From the NCBI GenBank assembly GCA_964418595.1, contig CAYQMF010000186.1:1-8412 (forward strand): a DNA stretch of 8,412 nucleotides, written 5' to 3'. The notes below the pieces were generated by a model that saw nothing but the letters and a program-made list of their open reading frames with translations, made no database searches and was not told the origin of the DNA. Positions 1 through 5,184 of this stretch are shown here, one piece after another (position 1 is the stretch's first letter; each line of letters starts with the position of its first letter). The stretch comes from CAYQMF01 sp964418595. Lineage in GTDB: Bacteria; Planctomycetota; UBA1135; UBA2386. The translations under genes and the position numbers were made by a program.

Positions 1-1
1 G

Positions 2-58
2 ATCCTCGAACGCATCGCGGCGATGCTGGTGAAGCTCGCGAAGGCGCAGGAAGCGTGA
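2..58 (+). CDS. C-terminal end of an unidentified protein (5' part outside window)
   Basis: The frame is open from the window edge and ends at a TGA at 56-58. The visible tail reads ILERIAAMLVKLAKAQEA, an amphipathic Leu/Ala/Lys-rich helix typical of many C-termini. Nothing identifies the family. It lies on the same strand as the broken TPR gene downstream, about 200 bases away. It could be a chance open end, because only 18 codons are visible. Confidence 0.35.
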   Translation: MLERIAAMLVKLAKAQEA

Positions 59-60
59 CG

Positions 61-84
61 GGAGCGGGAGCGGAAGCGGAAGCG
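61..84. repeat. short tandem hexamer repeat, four units of GRAGCG
   Basis: Four consecutive six-base units are seen: GGAGCG twice, then GAAGCG twice, immediately after the stop codon at 56-58. The unit also resembles the GGAAGCG at the end of the preceding coding sequence, so it may have grown by slippage from the gene's 3' end. No function is implied. Confidence 0.65.
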
Positions 85-91
85 GGACCCT

Positions 92-772
92 ATGTCGTTG
101 AGCATCGTGAGTGACGTTGCGACGCGGACCTGCGGGGTTCACGGGGCGCAGGTTCGTCGCGAGGACGCGTGCGATTGCATCGTCGCTGTGTTTAGGATGT
201 GGCAGTCACGTCATCTCATGGACGTAATCAGAAACAACGAGGCGGTTCTCATGCAACTTGGCGCGCCGGTGGCAGAACCTGATCGGCTCGGTGCACCCCG
301 AGCGCGACGGCCGCGGAGTACGCGTCGTGGAGACCCTCGACCTGCGGCGAACCGCGCCGACGGACTCCGCGAGGCGAAGCCGGAGATCGCCTTCTCGCTG
401 CTCGGCACTCTCGGCATGGCCCACCACCGCCTCGGCCTCAGCACGCGCGCCAGAGAACTGCTCGAACGAGACCTGGTCCTTGCCGACGCACGCCTCACGG
501 CAGACGTTCAGGCACGGGCGCTCGCGCGCCACAACCTCGGCACCATCGCCACTACGCGCGCCGACGACGCGGTGGCCGAGCGGCACCTGCGCGCGGCCCT
601 CTCCTGGCGGATCGCGCTCCTCGGCGATGCGCACTACGATGCGATCGCGAAGCGCACGAGCCTGGGACAGTGCCTGCTGCACCAGCAGCGCCCGGGGGAC
701 GCTGCGGAAGAGCTGCAGCGCGCGTGGGACACGCGGGCCCCGACTCCGCCCTCGATGTGGAAGGGCGAGTGA
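92..772 (+). CDS. Open frame covering the first TPR segment of the broken TPR gene
   Basis: This 226-codon frame starts at an ATG, but only residues about 88-217 look genuinely coding. From RADGLREAKPEIA (near 353) onward it carries TPR-type helix pairs, for example LLGTLGMAHHRLG and HNLGTIA...AERHLRAALSWR, followed by AAEELQRAWDTRAP. The first ~85 residues (92-350) do not resemble a TPR protein; in 258-344 the meaningful reading is in another frame (WQNLIGSVHPERDG, VRVVETLDL). The true product leaves this frame at the CCCC run 738-741, so the tail TPPSMWKGE is out of frame. It is best read as a fragment of the pseudogene at 258-1471 and not as a protein in its own right. Confidence 0.4.
   Translation: MSLSIVSDVATRTCGVHGAQVRREDACDCIVAVFRMWQSRHLMDVIRNNEAVLMQLGAPVAEPDRLGAPRARRPRSTRRGDPRPAANRADGLREAKPEIAFSLLGTLGMAHHRLGLSTRARELLERDLVLADARLTADVQARALARHNLGTIATTRADDAVAERHLRAALSWRIALLGDAHYDAIAKRTSLGQCLLHQQRPGDAAEELQRAWDTRAPTPPSMWKGE
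128..153. repeat. inverted repeat, 7-bp perfect arms with a 12-nt loop
   Basis: ACCTGCG at 128-134 is complementary to CGCAGGT at 147-153. The stem can extend outward by a G-T wobble and one more pair. It lies 70 bases after the stop of the upstream partial gene and could help end its transcript. No T-run follows, so it is not a canonical intrinsic terminator, and in such GC-rich DNA it may be chance. Confidence 0.3.
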
Positions 773-1471
773 CGATCGGCGTCTCCCTCGCCGCGGCGCT
801 GCGCCAGACCGCGCGTGGCGAGGCGGCCCTTGCGCTGCTGACGGACATTGATGCCCTGGCGACCGCGAGCCTCGCGGACGGACACCCGGTCGCCTTGAAC
901 ACCGCCTCTGAACTGGCGTTGCTGCAACAGGCGAAGGGCCAGGCGCCGGAGGCCGCGCGTACGTTGACGCGGGTGCTTGCCGCGCAGGAGCGTGTGCTCT
1001 GCGATGGGGATCCGACGACGACGATGACGCGGAGCAACCTCGCCGCCGTCCTGCACGGACTCGGTCGCTTCGCCGACGCCAAGGCGTCGTTCCGGCGCAG
1101 CATCGCGCTGCACACCGGCGCTCCCCAGGGCGAGAACGGTATCCTGCTGCGCAGCAACCTCGCCTTCGCCTTGGCACAGCAGGACAAGGCCGCGGAGGCC
1201 GTCGACGTGTTGCGACCGGCGCTGCGCGACGCCGAGATGGGACTCGGCGAAGCTCATTGGCTGACCGGCGTCGTTCACAAGAACCTCGGCGTCGCGCTGC
1301 AGCGCCTGGGCAGTTCGAGGAAGCGGAGCGAGAACTGATGGCGGCGCATGCCTGCCTCGTGAAGGCGCATGGTGACCAGCACCCCCGCACGCAGGCACGG
1401 CCCGCGCGCTCGCCGAGCTGTACGCGGCGATGGGTCGCACCGCAGCGGCCGAGCGTTGGCGGGCGCGGTAG
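258..1471 (+). pseudogene. TPR-repeat protein (C-terminal region of a kinase-associated TPR type), four frameshifts
   Basis: Reading across frames gives one continuous TPR protein of about 400 residues. It begins near WQNLIGSVHPERDGRGVRVV, matching the linker that usually precedes the TPR array in planctomycete/acidobacterial Ser/Thr kinases, and ends ALAELYAAMGRTAAAERWRA with a TAG at 1469-1471. The frame order is 3, 2, 1, 3, 2. Changes fall near 344/345, in the CCCC run 738-741, in GGG 1308-1310 and near 1394-1395, and each is mended by adding one G or C. I see no in-frame stop between the breaks. No kinase domain lies upstream: frame 3 is blocked by a TAA at 225-227. The gene is therefore also truncated at its 5' end. 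TPR arrays mediate protein contacts, but the partner cannot be told. Real decay is more likely than assembly error, though both remain possible. Confidence 0.82.
670..1338 (+). CDS. Open frame covering the central TPR segment of the broken TPR gene
   Basis: This is a 222-codon frame. Homology-like sequence starts only near 741 (DSALDVEGRVTIG), and the Ala/Gly/Arg-rich N-terminus before that is the out-of-frame shadow of the preceding segment. Downstream come successive TPR helix pairs with the expected spacing: NTASELALLQQAKGQAPEAA, SNLAAVLHGLGRFADAKASF, SNLAFALAQQDKAAEAVDVL and HKNLGVALQRLG. The frame goes wrong at the GGG run 1308-1310: the coherent protein continues as QFEEAERELMAAHACL in the next frame, whereas this frame ends SSRKRSEN. 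If expressed alone it would be a truncated TPR scaffold, but no start site or ribosome binding site supports that. Confidence 0.45.
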   Translation: MPAAPAAPGGRCGRAAARVGHAGPDSALDVEGRVTIGVSLAAALRQTARGEAALALLTDIDALATASLADGHPVALNTASELALLQQAKGQAPEAARTLTRVLAAQERVLCDGDPTTTMTRSNLAAVLHGLGRFADAKASFRRSIALHTGAPQGENGILLRSNLAFALAQQDKAAEAVDVLRPALRDAEMGLGEAHWLTGVVHKNLGVALQRLGSSRKRSEN

Positions 1472-1559
1472 CGTGGCCGGGCTCGATCGGTCCGGTGGCG
1501 ATCGCGCAGGTGGGCTCGTCGATCGTCGGCTGCCGTGCGGTGTCGCCGCCCGGCACCAG

Positions 1560-1954
1560 TCAACCGATCGCGACTTGGACGCCGTTGCTGAGTGCGATTC
1601 CTTGGATCGCGCCGGGGTCCGGCACCGCGGCCTGGAAGAACGCCGTCACTCCGACAAGCGACGGGTCGCTCACCAGGATCGGCGGCCGGCGCTGCCGGCA
1701 CCCGGCATGGCGGGCTGTCCGTTGCACAGCAGCGGCACGCTCAGGACCGGCAGAACGAGCGCGGTGCCGCCGAAGACCGGGATCGCGACGCTCTGCGCAC
1801 CGATGAGGAACAGCCCCGGCGCTGCGCCCAGGGCGCGGTCGAGTGCCACGGTGAACCCCTGGCCGCGGCTCACCTCCCCGCGATGCCGATGAGCACAGTG
1901 GCCCTCGGTCGGCACTCGCCCGGATGGTCCCGCGCCTGGGTAGGGCGCGACCAC
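1560..1954 (-). pseudogene. 3' remnant of a gene encoding a planctomycete-type C-terminal domain, two frameshifts
   Basis: On the minus strand the readable pieces are ATVLIGIAG (ending near 1876), then GQGFTVALDRALGAAPG and GLFLIGAQSVAIPVFGG, then after a further frame change ILVSDPSLVGVTAFFQ and GIALSNGVQVAIG, with a TGA at 1560-1562. The pattern (FTVAL, G.FL.GA, DPSL.G...F, a GIALSNG..V.IG ending) matches the beta-rich C-terminal domain common on planctomycete secreted proteins. It also matches the tail of the intact YHYH protein just upstream (GAQNS..., LSLSNGGSVEIRG). Adding one base in the G run at 1876-1879 and one near 1681-1682 restores a single frame. VVAPYPGAG around 1940-1954 may be an older part of the same domain. 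No start and no N-terminal catalytic part is left. It converges with the TPR relic, with 88 bases between their stops. Confidence 0.72.
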
Positions 1955-1973
1955 CGCGGCTGCGGGTGGGGGT

Positions 1974-3413
1974 TCAGCCGCGGATCTCGACGCTGCCGCC
2001 GTTGCTCAGGGAGAGACCCGCGGCGTTGGCGGTCGCATCCAGCGCCGCGCCCTGTGCGTGGAGAACGCCGCCCCACAGCGAGCCCGCCGTCGGAACCACC
2101 AGACTGACGCGCGCCCTGCCGCCGGTGAATCCGAGGCCGACGACCACGTCGGGTGACTGGTAGAGGCGGCAGCCGGTCATCCGCAGGAACGTCATGTCGA
2201 TCGGGTACGGCGCGCTGTTCTGGGCGCCGAGAATCGCGAACCCCGCCGTCGCCGGGGATGCGTTGCTCACGTCGAGGTGGAGCGTGGCGCCGAGGTTGGG
2301 CAGCCCGGCGAAGTCGAGCCGCAGTGGCCGCGCCGCCGGGCAGCCGGTGCCGAACGGACACGCCCAGCCGCTGCCCGCGAAGCTGATCGCGGTGCCGGGG
2401 ATGACGACAGCGCGATTGGTGTTCTCCGCGACCAGCACACCGTAGTAGTTCGGGCCGACGATGTACGGGTACGCGTTGCGTCCCTGGGCGTCGATGGTCG
2501 CGTAGTAGGCGTACGTGCCGGCGGGGTACTCCGCGGTGACCGCGAAGCGGCCGTTGCTCGCGTCCAGGTCGCCGAGGCCCGCGACATACTCGAAGTCCTC
2601 GACGTAGTAGCCGAGCGGGTACTGCGGGCTCACGTCTGGTCCGCCCGGGCGCGTGGTGAGGCTGCGGAGCCGGAAGCTGCTGGCGATGCGGCGCACGCCG
2701 CCGGTGCCGTCCGGGTTGGCGAAGCCGTAGGGCCCGTAGATCGGGTAGCCGTCGAAGGCGAAACCGATCAGCGGCGAGTGGTGCAGCCCGTCGTCGCAGC
2801 GCTGCGCCAGAAGGCTCGGCGGCCGTTGGTGGTGGTGGTACACCCCCCCCGGCGCCGGATGGCCGAACGTGACGTCGAAGCCAGGCGCCTCGACGACCAC
2901 GGCGTTCTGGTTCCACACGCCCAGGCCCATGTACGAGCGCGCGTCCTTGGCGTTGAACGCCACGACGCCGTTCACCAGCACCGCGATGGGGCCGAGCCGC
3001 GTCGGCGTCGGCGTGCCGGTGTTGGGCTGCGGCGCGCGCGGGATGCGGAACCGCCAGTTCTGGTTGCTCAGCGGGTTGGGGTTGGCGCCGAACGGCCCGA
3101 TCGGGTAGCTCGGGATCCCGGTTGCCTCGACGTACGCGTCAGTCGCCGTGTAGCGGATGGCGGTGACGTCGGCCGGGATCTGGCTCACGACAGCGTGGAT
3201 CGCCGCGTCGGGGCTCGCGCCGCGTGCGCCGGTGTGGTTCACCTTCCAGGCTGTGATCGGCGGGTCGGTGACCTGGGCGGGCAGGGCCCCGGCGAAGAGG
3301 CTCCCGAGGAGGAGCGCATAGGCGAGGCGGGGCGCGGGGCGGGCGCCCAAGTGGGTCGCACTGGGAATCGGCAATGGGAGGTGATGCATGGTTCGGGGAG
3401 TGGATTGCGACAT
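1974..3413 (-). CDS. Exported YHYH-domain protein with planctomycete-type C-terminal domain
   Basis: This protein has 479 residues. A signal peptide is visible at about residues 29-46 (RLAYALLLGSLFAGALPAQ, cleavage probably after Ala46), so it should be exported. The YHYH domain spans roughly 110-330: W168-N169-Q170, then Y192-H193-H194-H195 in the signature position (the usual third residue Tyr is His), the pair H211-H212, FDGYPIYGPYG at 220-230, and DASNGRF...YPAGTYAYYATID. Residues 350-479 form a separate module with GTGC at 355-358 and the ending LSLSNGGSVEIRG. The biochemical role of YHYH domains is not established; the clustered His residues suggest metal binding (inference). Start at 3413 keeps a longer N-terminus; Met9 (3389) would also leave an intact signal peptide, and neither has a clear Shine-Dalgarno sequence. 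It lies alone on its strand, upstream of the domain relic at 1560-1954. Confidence 0.9.
   Translation of the reverse strand: MSQSTPRTMHHLPLPIPSATHLGARPAPRLAYALLLGSLFAGALPAQVTDPPITAWKVNHTGARGASPDAAIHAVVSQIPADVTAIRYTATDAYVEATGIPSYPIGPFGANPNPLSNQNWRFRIPRAPQPNTGTPTPTRLGPIAVLVNGVVAFNAKDARSYMGLGVWNQNAVVVEAPGFDVTFGHPAPGGVYHHHQRPPSLLAQRCDDGLHHSPLIGFAFDGYPIYGPYGFANPDGTGGVRRIASSFRLRSLTTRPGGPDVSPQYPLGYYVEDFEYVAGLGDLDASNGRFAVTAEYPAGTYAYYATIDAQGRNAYPYIVGPNYYGVLVAENTNRAVVIPGTAISFAGSGWACPFGTGCPAARPLRLDFAGLPNLGATLHLDVSNASPATAGFAILGAQNSAPYPIDMTFLRMTGCRLYQSPDVVVGLGFTGGRARVSLVVPTAGSLWGGVLHAQGAALDATANAAGLSLSNGGSVEIRG
2843..2850. repeat. eight-base C tract (G8 on the coding strand) inside the YHYH gene
   Basis: Eight consecutive C lie on the + strand. 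On the coding strand they read as G, giving the Pro-Gly-Gly-Val that directly precedes the YHHH motif (residues 188-195). A tract of this length can slip; a one-base change would shift the frame before the signature motif and remove the rest of the protein. In this sequence the frame is intact. Confidence 0.85.
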
Positions 3414-3877
3414 GGGCTGTCAGGAGAGCACGGCGCGGCGCCAGCCGTCACACGCCAGGCGCGAAATCGCGTGCGGATTGACCGCGCGCGGTACCAGAAG
3501 TCGCGCCGCCGCAGCTCGTCGCCCACTGGTCGGATCAGAAGCCGCTGGCAGCCACGCGGAACGCGACCCGGACCCTGAACCCTGAGCGCAGGGCCAATCC
3601 CATCCTGGGCGACTCGCGTTTCGCGGCCGGCCGTCTGCGTCCACCTCGGCCCCGCGCCGAGAACGGCGGGTGAACGGTCGCGATCTCCCGGGCCAGCTCG
3701 CGAACGAACGCTTGGGACCCCGCGGGCCCCCGCGGGCGGTGCCGATCCAGATGCGGCGGTCGCGATCCTCGAACAGGTGGTAGATGTCGGCGTGCGGCGT
3801 CCCGTTCGCTGTCGTGAACCTGCGGCACGACGGCAACAAGCGCGGAATCCGTCGTCCTCTCCCCGGATGATGCGGCG
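3414..3877. other. Gene-poor spacer of about 460 bases
   Basis: It separates the divergent YHYH gene (minus) and coaB (plus) and must hold both promoters, though no convincing -35/-10 pair stands out. Open frames here are GC-driven. The only protein-like signal is the Reg_prop fragment at 3726-3839. Next to it CCCGCGGG occurs twice, at 3719-3726 and 3729-3736, a palindromic octamer repeated at a 10-base interval that could fold. I see no RNA gene, no IS end and no terminator with a T-run. Confidence 0.6.
3726..3839 (-). pseudogene. Relic of a two-component-regulator propeller (Reg_prop) repeat
   Basis: The minus strand reads RRFTTANGTPHADIY followed by HLFEDRDRRIWIGTARGG. This fits one blade of the Reg_prop repeat, whose consensus is roughly GLP...VY.L.EDR.G.LW.GT.GG, found as tandem repeats in the sensor half of large hybrid histidine kinases. 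Only one blade is convincing. Downstream sequence in the same frame (RSFASWPGRSRPFTRR...) drifts into Arg-rich nonsense, with hints of neighbouring blades in other frames. No kinase or receiver domain is present. It is probably the residue of a deleted sensor gene; a chance match in a high-GC frame is possible but less likely given the 19-residue fit. Confidence 0.5.
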
Positions 3878-4528
3878 ATGCCGACCGTCCTCGTCACCGC
3901 GGGTCCGACCCGGGAGCACCTCGACGATGTCCGTTTCGTGAGCAATGCCAGCACGGGGAGGATGGGGCATGCGATCGCCGCTGCGGCCCAGGCCGCCGGG
4001 TGCGAGGTCGTGCTGGTCACCGGTCCCACTTCGCTCGCGCCGCCGGCGGGCGTCGAGGTCATGCACGTGGTGTCGGCCGTCGAGATGCTCGCTGCGTGTC
4101 GCACGGCCTTCCCGCGCTGCGACCTCGTCTTCGCGGCGGCCGCGGTCGCCGACGATCGTCCGGCGAGTCGCGCCGCCGGCAAGCCGCCGAAGGGAGGGGA
4201 CGCTCACGTCGTCCGGTTCGTGCCCAACCCGGACATCGTGGCGACCCTCGCCGCCGAGAAGGGAACCCGCTTCGTCGTGGGCTTCTCGCTGGACAGTGCG
4301 TCGGCACCTCACGCGGATCAGCTCGCGCGCGCGCAGGCCAAGCTCGTGCGCAAGAACCTCGACCTGATCGTGGTCAACGACGCGCGGGCGCTGGGCGCGT
4401 CGACGAGCGACGCGACGGTCCTCGACGCGCGGGGGAAGGCGCTCACGGCGCCGCGTGGCAGCAAGGAAGACCTCGCCGCGTGGTTGGTCGGCGAGGCGCT
4501 GCGGCGGTGGCGGGCGCAGCAACGGTGA
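3878..4528 (+). CDS. coaB: Stand-alone phosphopantothenate--cysteine ligase (CoaB, DFP domain)
   Basis: This protein of 216 residues corresponds to the CoaB half of the usual CoaBC fusion. CoaB ligates cysteine to 4'-phosphopantothenate through an acyl-nucleotide intermediate in cytoplasmic coenzyme A synthesis. Visible family features are TAGPTREHLDDVRFVSNAS at 7-25 with STGRMG (usual form SSGKMG) at 25-30, AAAAVADDRP at 86-95, GFSLDS at 135-140 (usually GFAAET) and AKLVRKNLDLIVVND at 154-168, which holds the lysine-rich active-site loop. No CoaC flavoprotein domain precedes it: the frame upstream of the ATG is short and unrelated, and PTVLVTAGPT directly after the Met is a normal DFP start. 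The stop overlaps the GTG of the downstream pseudouridine synthase, so the two are probably translationally coupled. coaC must lie elsewhere. Confidence 0.9.
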   Translation: MPTVLVTAGPTREHLDDVRFVSNASTGRMGHAIAAAAQAAGCEVVLVTGPTSLAPPAGVEVMHVVSAVEMLAACRTAFPRCDLVFAAAAVADDRPASRAAGKPPKGGDAHVVRFVPNPDIVATLAAEKGTRFVVGFSLDSASAPHADQLARAQAKLVRKNLDLIVVNDARALGASTSDATVLDARGKALTAPRGSKEDLAAWLVGEALRRWRAQQR

Positions 4529-5184
4529 ACATCTCCGAGCCCCGCATCCTGCACGACGACGGTCGCGTGCTCGCCGTCGCCAAGCCGGCGGGCCTGCCCA
4601 CCGTGCCGTACCGGGCCGGCGATCGCGACGCATGCCTGCGCGCCTGGGTCGAGGCGAAGCTCGGCGCGCGCGTCTTCGTCGTGCACCGCCTCGACAGGGA
4701 CACCAGCGGCGTCCTGGTCCTGGCGCGCGACGCGGCGACGCACCGCGAACTCAGCGGTCTGTTCGAACACCGACGCGTGACCAAGACCTACCTCGCTGCC
4801 GTGGCCGGCCACGTGGCGCCGGAGGCGGGCACCATCGAACAGCCGTTGCGCGAGTTCGGCTCCGGGCGCGTGGCCGTCGATGCGAGGGGTCGCCCGAGCG
4901 AGACGGCGTACCGCGTGCGCGAGCGCCTTCGCGACGCCGATCTCCTCGAGGTCGCGCCGCGCACCGGCCGACGCCACCAGATCCGCGTGCACCTGTACCA
5001 CCTGGGGCACCCGGTGCTGGGAGACGCGACCTACGGCCACGATCGTCCGGTGGGCGGCGCCGCGCGCCTGCTCCTGCACGCGTGGCGCCTGCATCTGCCC
5101 CTCGCGGCGGGACCGCTCGGGTTGGAAGCGCCGCCGGAAGAGGACTTCGCCGCGGCGCTCGCGCCGTGGCGCGCCAGCCCCTGA
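4525..5184 (+). CDS. RluA-family pseudouridine synthase, catalytic domain only
   Basis: This protein of 219 residues isomerises uridine to pseudouridine in RNA; whether the target is rRNA or tRNA cannot be read from sequence. LAVAKPAGLPTVP at 16-28 is the usual N-terminal motif. HRLDRDTSGVLVLAR begins at 54 with the catalytic Asp57. KTYLA, RTGRRHQIRVHL and the GHPVLGD...YG segment follow in family order. No S4 RNA-binding domain is present, and the length is close to that of E. coli RluA. The start is GTG at 4525, overlapping the coaB stop as GTGA; the frame is open far upstream but that part is a shadow of coaB. The gene ends TGA at 5182-5184, directly against the stop of the convergent methyltransferase. 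Family call firm; the exact member (RluA, RluC, RluD or TruC type) is open. Confidence 0.92.
   Translation: MNISEPRILHDDGRVLAVAKPAGLPTVPYRAGDRDACLRAWVEAKLGARVFVVHRLDRDTSGVLVLARDAATHRELSGLFEHRRVTKTYLAAVAGHVAPEAGTIEQPLREFGSGRVAVDARGRPSETAYRVRERLRDADLLEVAPRTGRRHQIRVHLYHLGHPVLGDATYGHDRPVGGAARLLLHAWRLHLPLAAGPLGLEAPPEEDFAAALAPWRASP

Noticed and set aside
206..1390. Minus-strand open frame of 394 codons opposite the TPR region
   Set aside because: Ser/Arg/Pro-rich shadow without any motif; the plus strand gives coherent TPR repeats.
634..1701. Minus-strand open frame of 355 codons across the convergent relics
   Set aside because: Composition is Arg/His/Ala-rich and it crosses two unrelated coding remnants in the wrong frame.
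1257..1892. Plus-strand open frame of 211 codons as an independent gene
   Set aside because: Only about 1311-1394 is coding-like (QFEEAERELMAAHACL...HPRTQ), belonging to the TPR relic; the rest is antisense to the C-terminal-domain relic.
2277..3578. Plus-strand open frame of 433 codons opposite the YHYH gene
   Set aside because: Arg/Val/Ala-rich shadow of a gene with clear domains and a signal peptide on the other strand.
3719..3736. Twin CCCGCGGG palindromes as a protein-binding operator
   Set aside because: GC-rich palindromes are expected by chance in such DNA, and they lie within the Reg_prop relic and not near a recognisable promoter.
4000..4524. Upstream extension of the pseudouridine synthase frame
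   Set aside because: It overlaps nearly all of coaB and reads as Arg/Gly-rich noise; the family N-terminus begins just after the GTG at 4525.
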